From Thermoplasma sp. (GTDB lineage Archaea > Thermoplasmatota > Thermoplasmata > Thermoplasmatales > Thermoplasmataceae), in the NCBI RefSeq assembly GCF_008709555.1, contig NZ_VYIJ01000006.1:1-64000 (forward strand): a stretch of DNA of 64,000 bases. Direction: 5' to 3'. The notes beneath the pieces were generated by a model. The model searched no databases, was not told where the DNA came from, and saw nothing but the letters and a program-made list of their open reading frames with translations. The position numbers and the translations under genes are program-made. Positions within the stretch are counted from its first letter, which is position 1. Every line of letters begins with the position of its first letter. Of this stretch, positions 27,538 through 36,390 are shown piece after piece.

Positions 27538-27598
27538 TCAGTTTCAGTAAACTCACTTCAATATATTAAGATAGCGATCTTTATTATGGTGAAACTGA
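27538..27598. promoter_or_regulatory. Inverted repeat in the divergent uptake promoter
   Basis: TCAGTTTCA (27538-27546) and its exact reverse complement TGAAACTGA (27590-27598) flank the two TATA-like elements (about 27561-27570 leftward, 27579-27588 rightward) between the binding protein and permease genes. A looping or paired operator that controls both is plausible. Confidence 0.45.
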
Positions 27599-27623
27599 TT
27601 TAAGTAACATAAAGGGGGATTGA

Positions 27624-28685
27624 TTGGTGTTCTCTGACATACGATACCACGGAAAGGTTCTGAAGGTACCGGTTGCAGTTTCGAGTATCCTTATACTGGT
27701 ACTGGTATCGGTGATCTCGCTGGGTATAGGCAGCATATCCATATCTGTCAGGAGGACAGTTGAGATAATATGGGATCAGATACCCATTCTCTCCTCATTG
27801 CATCACTTCGCAGTTCCAAGGAACGATTATCTCATAATAACGGAGCTGAGGGAGCCGCAGGTGATCGGCGCCATAATAGTTGGGTCTACGCTGGCCATTG
27901 GCGGTTCCGTGGTCCAGAGCATATTCAGAAACCCGATAACTGAACCGTACATCATCGGCATATCCAGCGGTGCCGCGCTCGGTGCTGTGCTCAGCATAGC
28001 TCTTTCACTTTCCTTTCTTGGATACTACACGCTCGAAATAAACGCTTTCCTGTTCAGCACGGTCACGGTTGCCATAGTATATCTCATATCATTCAGGCAT
28101 GGCAGGGCTCCGCCAACGTTCCTTCTTCTGATCGGCATCTCACTTTCCTTCTTCTCTTCATCTATAGTATCATTCATAATATTCTCAGATGTGAATCTGG
28201 CAGGCAGTGAGTATTTCTGGCTCCTTGGATCCATAGAGACCATAAGCTGGTCCGAGATCGTTGCACTCATACCAATCGTTCTCTTCTCATCTATAGGCAT
28301 ATACCTCCTCAGGAGCGAGATCGATGCACTGCAGATGGGGGACGAGCACGCGCATTCCATAGGAGTAAATGTGGAGAGGACAAAGGCCATCCTCATAGCG
28401 CTCGTCACGCTGAGTACATCAGCAGTGGTATCCGTATCCGGGCTCATTGGGTTCGTCGGACTGATCATGCCGCATGTATCAAGGCTCATATACGGCGGGT
28501 CGAACAGATACGTCATACCAACATCCGCGGTCTTCGGTTCAATATTTCTGATGGCCGCAAATGACATCTCAAAGATCATAATCCACGGTGAGGTTATACC
28601 CATAGGCATAGTGACCGGAATGATAGGTGTGCCGGTCTTCATATACCTTCTGGGCAGGATGGCAAAGGGGTCATATGTACAGTGA
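27624..28685 (+). CDS. FecCD-family ABC transporter permease
   Basis: This is a 353-residue permease with about ten membrane helices for uptake of iron-siderophore, haem or cobalamin. Family marks are LREPQVIGAIIVGSTLAIGG, SIFRNPITEPYIIGISSGA (near 98-116) and GLIGFVGLIMPHVSRL (near 277), the last containing the cytoplasmic coupling region. The start is TTG 27624 or GTG 27627, after the Shine-Dalgarno GGGGGAT. It pairs with the divergent binding protein, but no ATPase gene lies nearby; the ATPase must be supplied elsewhere. The next gene is convergent. Confidence 0.92.
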   Translation: MVFSDIRYHGKVLKVPVAVSSILILVLVSVISLGIGSISISVRRTVEIIWDQIPILSSLHHFAVPRNDYLIITELREPQVIGAIIVGSTLAIGGSVVQSIFRNPITEPYIIGISSGAALGAVLSIALSLSFLGYYTLEINAFLFSTVTVAIVYLISFRHGRAPPTFLLLIGISLSFFSSSIVSFIIFSDVNLAGSEYFWLLGSIETISWSEIVALIPIVLFSSIGIYLLRSEIDALQMGDEHAHSIGVNVERTKAILIALVTLSTSAVVSVSGLIGFVGLIMPHVSRLIYGGSNRYVIPTSAVFGSIFLMAANDISKIIIHGEVIPIGIVTGMIGVPVFIYLLGRMAKGSYVQ

Positions 28686-28694
28686 TGCACGATT

Positions 28695-29525
28695 TCATCT
28701 ATAGATCACAAGAATAGATATGAGTATGGCGATGTTGAATCCTGTTGCTATGAAACCCACGCGCTTCATGGGCATGTTCTTCATGGCGACATCTGATGCG
28801 GCCGCTACAGTGAATATCGAGGCGAAGACGTAGAAGGCATACCTGCCGGTCAGGATAAGAACAGGCAGGATCAGGATCATTGATGATACGTAAACAGGCA
28901 CGATGCGTTCAGCGAAGAGTCTCTCAAACCTGATCTTCATTATCCTTGAGTTGGCTATCTCAACCGGCCCAGATCCCATTAGCATCTCTCCGGTGCTCAG
29001 TATCAGGAATATTATCAAGATCCGCATGGTTATGGAATGCTGGAATGCGGACGATACGATGAGGAACATGGATGTCAGCGTGAGTATTGATAATATACGT
29101 GTGTAGAGCTTTCTCTCGCCGTACCTGAAAAGTACTGCATAGACGATAAGAAAGATGGCGAAGGCGAGCATCGATGTATACGGCAGTACGCCTATCACGG
29201 CGATATACGCAATCCAGGCAAGCAGCAGGAATCCCAGAAAGACAACATGCAGGTGGTTTTCCGCAAGAAATTTCAATGGATTCCTCCCGGCCTTCCATAT
29301 CCTGAGCGCTGACAGTACTGGATCGTAGATGAAGAACGTCGTTAGCATGATTAAGAACGTTATGATTCCATATGCGGATGGTCTGTAGCTTGAGATGATG
29401 GAGATAATCATCGTATTGGCCCAGACAACGATGAGCCCGTGTTCCCTTGGAATTGCAATCTTGAATCTCCCTAAAGCTGGCTTCTGGTTAATCATCCCAA
29501 GTATCTCCGATGAAGCTATCATCAT
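28695..29525 (-). CDS. YwiC-like integral membrane protein
   Basis: This is a 276-residue protein with about eight membrane helices. After a short hydrophilic N terminus comes IAIPREHGLIVVW, the PREHG element that marks the YwiC-like family, then hydrophobic segments to the end. The family's function is unknown; its pattern is distantly like UbiA prenyltransferases, but I see no DxxxD pair. The neighbour, divergent at 29568, is MqnD-like, which makes a menaquinone-related role tempting; that is inference from position alone. It is convergent with the permease gene. Confidence 0.7.
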   Translation of the reverse strand: MMIASSEILGMINQKPALGRFKIAIPREHGLIVVWANTMIISIISSYRPSAYGIITFLIMLTTFFIYDPVLSALRIWKAGRNPLKFLAENHLHVVFLGFLLLAWIAYIAVIGVLPYTSMLAFAIFLIVYAVLFRYGERKLYTRILSILTLTSMFLIVSSAFQHSITMRILIIFLILSTGEMLMGSGPVEIANSRIMKIRFERLFAERIVPVYVSSMILILPVLILTGRYAFYVFASIFTVAAASDVAMKNMPMKRVGFIATGFNIAILISILVIYR

Positions 29526-29567
29526 GCACCGGTAAAAAAATATTATGTCATGACGCTATAACGTGTT

Positions 29568-30383
29568 ATGAGGATAACAGTTGCACACACCCCTGATCCA
29601 GACGATGCATTCATGTTCTATGCCATGTTTCAGGGGAAAATAAGGACGAAGCTTGAGTATGATCAGGTCATAAAGGATATAGAGACGCTGAACAGGGAAT
29701 CGAAGAATGCAATTTATGATGTTACTGCATTATCAGCGAATGGATACGTGCAGGTGAGCGACAGGTACATGCTCACCAGATCCGGAGCGAGTTTTGGCAT
29801 AAGCTACGGACCGATGGTGGTCGCGGCACACGACGTTGATCTGTCCAGATCACGGATGGGTGTGCCAGGGTTCATGACCTCATCATACCTGCTATACCGG
29901 ATGTTCGGGCCGGAGGCCAGAGAATACGTTGAGATCAGGTTCGACAGGATCCCGGAGGCCATACTGAACGGAGAGGTCGACGCAGGCATACTTATACATG
30001 ATGAACAGCTGACATACGAGAAACATGGCCTGAAGAAGGTCTTCGATATATATGAGGCATGGAGGAGCTATGCCGGAAACCTCCCGGTACCGCTTGGTTT
30101 CAATGCAATACGCAAGGATCTGCCGAAGGACGTCATATCAGGATTTTTGGACGACTTTGAGAGATCGATCAGGTACGCAATGGCACATGAAGACGAGGCG
30201 GTGAAATATGCAATGCAGTACGCCAGGTACACTGATCTGGAGATGGAGAAGAGGTTCGTCAGGATGTACGTGAACGAACTCTCCATAAACTTTGGTGAAA
30301 CCGGTAAAAAGGCCCTCGAACTTTATTACAGGCGGGCAGCTGAAAAGGGACTTATAAAGCCATTCCAGCCGGAGATAGTCTGA
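29568..30383 (+). CDS. mqnD: MqnD-like 1,4-dihydroxy-6-naphthoate synthase
   Basis: This 271-residue protein has the periplasmic-binding-protein-like fold used by the MqnA/MqnD enzymes of the futalosine pathway to menaquinone. HTPDPDDAFMFYAM at the N terminus matches the MqnD signature with its conserved Asp-Asp and Phe; YDVTALSANGY and GPMVVAAHD follow, and a central VDAGILIHDEQLTY. MqnD would convert cyclic dehypoxanthinyl futalosine to 1,4-dihydroxy-6-naphthoate. Thermoplasma contains menaquinone-type quinones, so the step is expected. No other mqn gene is in the window. A general solute-binding role cannot be excluded. Confidence 0.8.
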   Translation: MRITVAHTPDPDDAFMFYAMFQGKIRTKLEYDQVIKDIETLNRESKNAIYDVTALSANGYVQVSDRYMLTRSGASFGISYGPMVVAAHDVDLSRSRMGVPGFMTSSYLLYRMFGPEAREYVEIRFDRIPEAILNGEVDAGILIHDEQLTYEKHGLKKVFDIYEAWRSYAGNLPVPLGFNAIRKDLPKDVISGFLDDFERSIRYAMAHEDEAVKYAMQYARYTDLEMEKRFVRMYVNELSINFGETGKKALELYYRRAAEKGLIKPFQPEIV

Positions 30384-30413
30384 TCCCATAACGGCAATAA
30401 ATTTTTAACATTT

Positions 30414-31088
30414 TCATATGAGCCCAAAGTGATCGAATATCTGGCCTATTTCCTCTCCGTAGGAATAGTCTGATATGAAATCGCTCATGGCCTTTATGTT
30501 CTCCGTGGCATTTGCCGGGCAGGCCTTCCTTACGGGTAGCTGGAACATGGGCATGTCGTTATTGGAATCGCCGATCACCAGTATCTCATCATAACCGAGT
30601 GAGTATTTCTCTCTGAGCTTGTTTACAGCGAAGGCTTTATCCTCGCCGCGGTTCATCAGATGCCATGAGTAGCCGCTGTAGAATATAACAAGCCCCCTGG
30701 ATTCAGCCTCCTTTCTGACGTAATCCACATCCTTCGGGTCTATATCGAAGCCTGTCGATGCCTCCCTCCAACGGTTGGTCAGTATGCTCCTCATTGAGGT
30801 TTTCTTTGACATCTCCTCTAGGAATCTGTTAGTCTCATCGTTGCTGAAGAACTTCTGTATGGAGCCGTCGTTATCGAACATTATGCCGCCGTTCTCGCCG
30901 AACACCGGTCCGTTTATGCCGAGAAAGATCTTCAGTGCGTAGACCACGGGAATGACGTTGCCGCTCAGCAGAGAAACTATGAGGCCGTTCCTCTCAGCCG
31001 CCCTTATGCTCTCGATTGCGGCCGTCGATATTAGTCGATCCTTATCGGTTAGTGTACCATCGACATCTATTGCTGCCAACCTTATCAT
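30414..31088 (-). CDS. Phosphoglycolate phosphatase (HAD superfamily, TA0175 type)
   Basis: This 224-residue HAD phosphatase has the type C2 (Cof) cap. The nucleophile is Asp8 and the acid/base Asp10 in AIDVDGTLTD; motif II is SLLSGN; the Lys is in EDKAFAVNKL; and motif IV is VIGDSNNDMPMF. I recognise it as close to T. acidophilum TA0175, a Mg-dependent phosphoglycolate phosphatase of known structure. It removes 2-phosphoglycolate, a product of DNA repair and other reactions. The gene's 5' end abuts the divergent RNase P protein gene; if the latter starts at 31087 the two overlap by two bases. Confidence 0.93.
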   Translation of the reverse strand: MIRLAAIDVDGTLTDKDRLISTAAIESIRAAERNGLIVSLLSGNVIPVVYALKIFLGINGPVFGENGGIMFDNDGSIQKFFSNDETNRFLEEMSKKTSMRSILTNRWREASTGFDIDPKDVDYVRKEAESRGLVIFYSGYSWHLMNRGEDKAFAVNKLREKYSLGYDEILVIGDSNNDMPMFQLPVRKACPANATENIKAMSDFISDYSYGEEIGQIFDHFGLI

Positions 31089-31125
31089 GCGGGGAAATTA
31101 TTATGAAACTAATAACTATTATTGG

Positions 31126-31401
31126 ATGTTGATAACAAAGAAAGATGTGGACGCAATAGCGAAGAGACGCATAGAAAAGCTTTACGATTTCGCCCTCAGA
31201 ACGGGAGATAAGCGCTACATAATACAGATGGAACGGATTGCCCTTCGCATGGACATAACGCTTCCAGCAGGGATAAAGAGAGGATACTGCAAGAAGTGCA
31301 AGAATCCCTACAGAAACCAGGTAGTCAGAATAAAGAAAAATCTTGTCACTGTAAGGTGTCCTATCTGTGGAAATATAAGGAGATTCCAGATCAGTCGCTG
31401 A
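31126..31401 (+). CDS. rnp4: Ribonuclease P protein component 4 (Rpp21 homologue)
   Basis: This protein subunit of archaeal RNase P helps the catalytic RNA to mature tRNA 5' ends. An N-terminal helical part (DVDAIAKRRIEKLYDFA) precedes a zinc ribbon with CKKC (near residue 62) and CPIC (near residue 83), both CxxC pairs present. From ATG 31126 the length is 91 residues, slightly short for the family; ATG 31087 (MRGNYYET) would give 104 but overlaps the divergent phosphatase start. The 3' end overlaps the convergent small gene by 11 bases. Confidence 0.9.
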   Translation: MLITKKDVDAIAKRRIEKLYDFALRTGDKRYIIQMERIALRMDITLPAGIKRGYCKKCKNPYRNQVVRIKKNLVTVRCPICGNIRRFQISR

Positions 31402-31618
31402 CGGTTTCTATCTCAAACAGGACATTGAAGCCAGCAAGTGTAGCGTGGATCTTGTCTGCGAACCAGATGGCATCCTCTGGTGTGGCGCCATTTCCCCATT
31501 CGTATACCATGTCCTGTTCCCCTATTACTGGCTTGAAACCAAGCGATCTCAGTCTGTTTATGACCTCACTAGGTCTCGCACCCTCGCTCGAAAATGAGAC
31601 CTTTATGTAAGTTTTCAT
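31391..31618 (-). CDS. Small conserved hypothetical protein
   Basis: This 75-residue alpha/beta protein reads as strand (TYIKVSFSS), helix (PSEVINRLRSLGF), strand (DMVYEWG), helix (PEDAIWFADKIHATL) and strand (NVLFEIETV), which would fit a small ferredoxin-like fold. I do not recognise the family. It is tail-to-tail with rnp4 and overlaps its last 11 bases. No ligand motif is evident. Regular codon use and a compact fold pattern support a real gene. Confidence 0.6.
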   Translation of the reverse strand: MKTYIKVSFSSEGARPSEVINRLRSLGFKPVIGEQDMVYEWGNGATPEDAIWFADKIHATLAGFNVLFEIETVSD

Positions 31619-31834
31619 TGATATCCATGGGTCATTTTCACTTAATATAAAAGATTTGTTCAGTACACAGGGATGTCATATATAGGAATACCTATTCGTA
31701 ATAGATATAGAGATGCAATTTGTCTAACTTTGATATAATTTTATGTCTTTTTATTATTACCTTTCCGAAATAGACCCGGGTAAATTTTTTAAAGCCAGTT
31801 TTAATTAGCAAACGTAAGTGTTCTCCCCCAGAAA
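31619..31834. other. AT-rich intergenic stretch
   Basis: No gene is seen here. It holds the leftward promoter of the 75-residue gene and, near 31797-31807, an AT-rich element (GTTTTAATTAG) suitable as TATA box for the next rightward gene. A near-repeat of ATACCTATTC/GTAATAGATAT occurs at 31694-31715. Confidence 0.5.
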
Positions 31835-31843
31835 GTGTTGAAG

Positions 31844-32446
31844 ATGAAACCGATAATTGTTAAGAAGGGCGATGTACGAAGGCTTCTCAAAGAAAGTGGC
31901 GAGATCGATGGAAATGATGGGAGGATATCAGTTGCCGCACATATACTTTATCAGTTCGGTGACAGGATAGTATTCGTTAAGGCTTACGAAAACGAGGACA
32001 TAGATCTGAAGATAAAGAACAGGAAAAACGACTATAGATACATCAAGGTCATAGGTTCCCAGAATGGAGAGTTTCACATAATGGATCTACCAATAGGAGA
32101 CAGGAAGATAGGATCAGAAACGCTCTATGGCATGATCATGTCAAGTGAAACCTTTGGGCCCAGGATAAGAAACGAAATACTCAACATGATAAGCTTCGAG
32201 ATGAAGAGGAGGAACTCCATCTGGATACTGGTGGATAAGGATAACCACGCGTACTATCCGTTCACAACGCATTCCATAACAGAGATCATACTTCATGATG
32301 TTGAATACAGGTTTGAACGTGGTTTGATAGGCAGGAACCTCGAGATAAGGGTACCGGTACAGTTCATAGACAATTACTGGCAGAGGTACCTTAAGGCAAA
32401 GAACAGAACGCCAAGCGAGGTATGGGCGGCCATGATCGTGCAGTGA
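31844..32446 (+). CDS. Hypothetical protein
   Basis: I do not recognise this roughly 200-residue protein. It begins MKPIIVKKGDVRRLLKES and contains beta-rich stretches (AHILYQFGDRIVFVKAY; SIWILVDKDNHAYYPF) and a C-terminal helix (YWQRYLKAKNRTPSEVW). No catalytic motif or membrane segment is visible. Starts at GTG 31835, TTG 31838 or ATG 31844 are possible; the TATA-like element near 31800 fits any of them. It stands alone before a P-loop kinase gene, with 113 bases between. The base composition is like its neighbours. Confidence 0.6.
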   Translation: MKPIIVKKGDVRRLLKESGEIDGNDGRISVAAHILYQFGDRIVFVKAYENEDIDLKIKNRKNDYRYIKVIGSQNGEFHIMDLPIGDRKIGSETLYGMIMSSETFGPRIRNEILNMISFEMKRRNSIWILVDKDNHAYYPFTTHSITEIILHDVEYRFERGLIGRNLEIRVPVQFIDNYWQRYLKAKNRTPSEVWAAMIVQ

Positions 32447-32559
32447 ATGGCATTGGGTTAGAGGTCAATTTTTCAATAAAAATGCGAAGTATGGGCCTTA
32501 TCAGCTGATCAGAACATCTAGACGAAATTTCATATGATGCTTGATAATACGGCAGAGAA

Positions 32560-33105
32560 ATGATAGTAGTCACCGGTATGCCAGGCGCGGGGAAGGATGA
32601 ATTCGTCAAAGTGGCGAGAAGCCTGGGCTTCATGGATCTGCATATGGGCAACACCGTACGTGAATTTGCAAAGAGGGCGGGTATTCCCGAGATAGACCAT
32701 GAGATAGGATCATTTGCCACGTCGGAGAGGAAGAAATACGGTATGGATATATGGGCGGTCAGAACCGCTGAGAAGATAACCGACGATGGGCGCACCGTGA
32801 TAGATGGCCTGAGAAACTATGAGGAACTCCAGTATTTCTCAAGGTTTTCTGAGAATCCGTATGTTGTTGCCATATTTGCCAGCAGGAAAGACAGGTTCAG
32901 CAGGATAGTGAAGAGGGACAGGCCAGACGATATCAGGACGATGGAGGAACTCATAGAACGCGATACAAGAGAGCTCTCATGGGGAATAGGCAACGTTATC
33001 GCCCTAGCAGACTACATGATAGTGAACGATGACACGCTGGAAACTTTCCATGAAAGGTGCAGGAAACTTCTCACGGAGAAGTTTTCCATCAGCAACAGGG
33101 TATGA
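32560..33105 (+). CDS. UPF0200 P-loop nucleotide kinase-like protein
   Basis: This is a 181-residue archaeal P-loop protein of the adenylate/CMP kinase type. Walker A is GMPGAGKD (residues 6-13), followed by helix FVKVARSLGF. HMGNTVREFA binds the substrate side in related kinases, VIDGLRNYEE holds the Walker B-like Asp, and a lid with arginines occurs around RIVKRDRPDD. The substrate is not established for UPF0200. It sits alone upstream of tRNA-Lys. The ATG at 32560 starts the beta strand that leads directly into the P-loop, as usual for the family. Confidence 0.85.
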   Translation: MIVVTGMPGAGKDEFVKVARSLGFMDLHMGNTVREFAKRAGIPEIDHEIGSFATSERKKYGMDIWAVRTAEKITDDGRTVIDGLRNYEELQYFSRFSENPYVVAIFASRKDRFSRIVKRDRPDDIRTMEELIERDTRELSWGIGNVIALADYMIVNDDTLETFHERCRKLLTEKFSISNRV

Positions 33106-33183
33106 AGCACAGACAGATCCAGATGAATGGTCTGAAAATATGGGAAAGTTTTTATCGCTCGATTTAATCCGCTTTTGCTCTGT

Positions 33184-33257
33184 GGGTCCGTAGCTTAGCT
33201 AGGTAGAGCGATGGACTCTTAATCCATAGGTCAGGGGTCCAAATCCCCTCGGACCCG
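33184..33257 (+). tRNA. tRNA-Lys (anticodon CTT)
   Basis: The acceptor stem GGGTCCG pairs with CGGACCC, with discriminator G. The anticodon arm ATGGA-CTCTTAA-TCCAT carries CTT. The T arm AGGGG-TCCAAAT-CCCCT has C at position 55. A TATA-like AGTTTTTATCG lies about 35 bases upstream. No CCA is encoded and no intron is seen. Confidence 0.95.
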
Positions 33258-34436
33258 CATATACCGTTACTGGAAGAATGCTAGGCAAAAGAGACTTAAC
33301 AGCGTTTATGGTACTCCTTGGTCCGGATTCAGTTATGTCTGGATTTAGGATATATTAACGGAAATGATGGCGCTAGTTGAGGATATAGTATATTTAATTA
33401 AATTCAAATAATAATTTATATAACCAGTATTATTACGCAATCAACTATAAGGGCAGATAGGTTATTTGATCCATTACGGGCATAAAAAGGAAACACTTAA
33501 CGTTCAAGTTATTTGTCATCAATGAAACTGTATTCCCGAAGAAACAACAGTTCAATAGAGACATGTCATGAAACTACTGAGGATTGAAAAAGATATTCAT
33601 CCTTGATAACGATGTAATACCTAGGATTTGCAGTTTATTAGAGAAACAATTATCTCAGATCTCTTCCATTCTAAGATAGCGTTTTTCATTCATGGCAGAC
33701 TGCCAGCATATAATGATACTGCGAAGTGCTTGCAGACGGGATATAAGATTCTGGTTTGCATCCGTGGAGCTTAAGCGTCAGTAAGATGATAGCTCCAGAA
33801 GGTGGTTGTTAACAGGATTAGCGGAAACCACAACCTAGCCGAATAGAAATGATGCCTAGGATTAAATCAACTAGTTACCATTCCAATATAACAGCAGTCG
33901 GATTGATCGATAAGAGGAAAAAATGGAACTCTTCTGATATACTTTGAGTTATAAATAAATGAGGGCCGTCACTTTTTGCGCCGGTTTCAAAGTCATTCCT
34001 CATTCTGGTGATTCCGCGAGAGCAAGTCACCGTATTTTAAGGTTGTTCCGGACAAGGACTTTAATCCTTCAGGAATACCTGCTTTGCAATCACGTGCATC
34101 TTTGTCTGTCTTTCTCTGGATATCGGGCAATGATACATGGCTATATGTAAATATTTCAATTGGCAGTTAAAACCCATCTAATAGGGTTAAATAAGAGCCC
34201 CTAAATCCATATTAAGTCATCTCCAGTCTGGCATATCCTTTGGATCTTCGTACGAGATTTCTGTTGTTTTTACCGGGTCAGTTTCATGCCTATATGCTTG
34301 TAAGGCCGCCTCAAATAGGATAGCTGAAATCTATTCTTTGGAATAAGATAATTCGAAATATGGTCTCATTTTTATGTCAAAATGATGACATGAGGTTACT
34401 GAGAACAGCATGGTGTTATTGTTGATTAAATATGAT
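33258..34436. other. 1.2 kb without a credible gene
   Basis: The longest open frames are 63 codons or less and show no domain, and stops are dense in all frames. It is AT-rich with many short runs. A minus-strand frame from about 34328 down to TGA 34217 (ISAILFEAALQAYRHETDP, then PKDMPDWR at the end) looks like a genuine C terminus, perhaps of a small ribbon-helix-helix antitoxin, but has no start. I take the region as decayed accessory DNA next to tRNA-Lys; an unseen RNA gene is possible. Confidence 0.5.
34217..34328 (-). pseudogene. Possible C-terminal gene fragment
   Basis: About 36 codons read in one frame on the minus strand to TGA 34217-34219, containing FEAALQAYRHETDP and ending in PKDMPDWR. 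The amino-acid usage looks protein-like, and the tail resembles short helix-rich antitoxins. An in-frame stop precedes it and no start is seen. The parent gene cannot be named. Confidence 0.3.
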
Positions 34437-34469
34437 AATAAACCTATCGGATCTGCTTATCAATATCCG

Positions 34470-35687
34470 TTATACGCTTTCTTTCTCATGCACGTCTCTG
34501 GAAGCGATATTGAAAAATTTTGGTATCGCTATGGTCGCATATATGGCCAGGGGTACTGTCAATATTGAAACCCAGATCAGAACTGTTGGTATGCTAAAGA
34601 ATATAGAAACAGCGGAAAACAAGACTCCTAGAGCTGGCGTTGATCCACTTGCGAATATTTTGATAAATGCCATCACTCTGCCGTAGATTGCCTGTGGAAT
34701 AGCCTGCATGAGTTTTGTATTTATCGGGATGTTGATAATAGGCAGCACGAAGCCCATTATGAAAGCGTCGATAATATCCATCAAAGGTGATCTGCCGATG
34801 GCAATAATTGCCACCATCGGACAGAACACAAACATCAACATAGCAATCACAATTGGTTTGTCATCCTTGAAATAACCAGTAGAAGCCATTGGCGTACCTG
34901 CGATCTGGCCAATTGGAAAGCTCATATTAAATAGGGTATGATATATGGGTGAAGCTCTTAGAACCAGATTGAAAAGACCAGCAGAATAGGTATCCATAGA
35001 TATTAAGAGGCCATTTATGAAGAATGCCAAGATCAGAAACCCGGTGATCTTCAGGAGGAATGATCCGATCGACCTGATTTCATTTCTGGTGCTTGATTTG
35101 CTGGATTCATTTTTATTGAATGTTTCATGCACTGGTATAGACAAGATGAGGGACAATGATGCTATAATTATAAGAATATAATTAAAGAAATCAGTAAGAT
35201 ATACGATTGACATACCGCCAAGCAGAGTTCCCATGATGGATGATCCGCTGACCGTAGCATAGTTTACGGATACGGCCTTTTTGAACGAGTTTTCATGAAG
35301 ATGTTTCTTCATAATGGCAGAAAACGAATCGACCTTTACTGTGAGTCCAGAAACTATCAACAATGTGGAAGAATAAAGCATCAACAGGTTATAATGGCCA
35401 AGGATGAACATCAATCCAATGATCATCAAGACGCTTGGAATGGCATTAAGGATCGTATTGTTCATCCGGTCGATCAGATGCCCTATTGGGAAAGAAAGAG
35501 CGATCTCAACAGCAAGATAGATTGTTATCAGAATTCCAGAGAGAAAGACCGAATGTTACCTGTTCACCACCGCCCACATGTAGAATGTTATGAATGCCAT
35601 AACAAGGATGCTTGATAGGGTTCTTGAAGCCAGAAAACGAAAAAATAAGGATGGGAGGTGGACTCCGCTATCGGTCATATCAGTCAT
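34470..35687 (-). pseudogene. Major facilitator transporter gene with one in-frame stop
   Basis: The frame from ATG 35687 runs 405 codons to the stop at 34470-34472 and is interrupted only by TAA at 35556-35558 (codon 44). The first 43 codons (SLFFRFLASRTLSSILVMAF) form a good helix 1, and after the stop SGILITIYLAVEIALSFPIGHLIDRMNN continues helix 2 and the motif-A loop, so both parts belong to one 12-helix transporter. Translation from ATG 35465 would lack the first two helices. The rest is intact, which suggests recent inactivation, a sequencing error or readthrough. It lies in the accessory-looking segment between the empty 1.2 kb and a possible IS scrap. Confidence 0.75.
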
Positions 35688-35769
35688 GAAGATTTCTATT
35701 GATAATATTTACTACTTATGTTTTTTTAATTGAAATATTTTCGAACATAATATACACCGTCATTGATCT

Positions 35770-35905
35770 GTTTCTGTATTGCTTTTGCGTGGACAATTGT
35801 ATGAAAATGGGGCTGTAGGCAGGGAGCGCTGGCATCCCCAGAGGGGCAACTCCGATGGATGCTGGCGATGCAAGAAATTCCAAGCTTCAGAGATAAAAGC
35901 ATATT
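35770..35905 (+). mobile_element. Possible insertion-sequence remnant
   Basis: This GC-richer island (around GGGAGCGCTGGCATCCCC) lies inside AT-rich intergenic DNA. It carries a CCCC-AGA-GGGG hairpin within a CATCC/GGATG inverted repeat (35832-35860), and in several frames it gives tail-like peptides such as AGSAGIPRGATPMDAG that recall the C terminus and right end of IS200/IS605-type OrfB elements. No transposase body remains. This is a weak resemblance by eye only. Confidence 0.3.
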
Positions 35906-35960
35906 GGTGTTCTTTTAGACTAAAAACAAGAGATCGCTTTTCATTTTTTATCAGGAAACT

Positions 35961-35972
35961 TTTAAATATATA
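35961..35972 (+). promoter_or_regulatory. TATA box of the YbjQ-family gene
   Basis: TTTAAATATATA would start transcripts near 35990, leaving a short leader with GGGAGAGG (35998-36005), a Shine-Dalgarno 7 bases before ATG 36013. Confidence 0.5.
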
Positions 35973-36012
35973 TGTTCTATATTTATTAGAAAAAATAGGG
36001 AGAGGCAGGATT

Positions 36013-36372
36013 ATGTCTGATGTCATTATGGTAAACACGGAATACATACCGGGAAAGCGCATAGTTAAGGTCTTCGGAACAATATGGGGCATAACCGTCA
36101 GGAGTAGGGGGCTTGGCGGCAATCTAGTGGCCGGTATTCGATCGCTGGCCGGTGGCGAGATAAAGGAATACACAAAGATGCTTTCCGATGCAAGGAACAC
36201 GGCGATGGAAAGACTTCAGAGCGCGGCAGAGCAGATTGGTGCCAACGCAGTGATAAACGTCAGGTTTGATTCCTCAGACATAGGCCAGGTCATGACCGAG
36301 ATAGTAGCTTACGGGACGGCAGTTGTCGTTGAAGACGTGACGGATAACGTACAGCGTGTAGGTCTATCTTGA
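36013..36372 (+). CDS. YbjQ family protein (UPF0145)
   Basis: This 119-residue protein belongs to the YbjQ/UPF0145 family, which forms pentameric rings; its role is unproven although it was once called a heavy-metal-binding domain. Marks are VNTEYIPGKRIVKVFGTIWG, then SRGLGGNLVAGIRSLAGGE, a helix with ARNTAMERL, GANAVINVRFDSS and a closing strand VAYGTAVVVE. The ATG at 36013 is preceded by a TATA box and a Shine-Dalgarno, so the frame open from 35779 is not used. A membrane protein follows after 18 bases and is probably co-transcribed. Confidence 0.92.
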   Translation: MSDVIMVNTEYIPGKRIVKVFGTIWGITVRSRGLGGNLVAGIRSLAGGEIKEYTKMLSDARNTAMERLQSAAEQIGANAVINVRFDSSDIGQVMTEIVAYGTAVVVEDVTDNVQRVGLS

Positions 36373-36390
36373 AACGGTGATTGGACGAGA

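Noticed and set aside
33959-34150. 63-codon frame in the gene-free region
   Set aside because: No ribosome site, no recognisable domain, and an unusual Cys/His/Arg composition.
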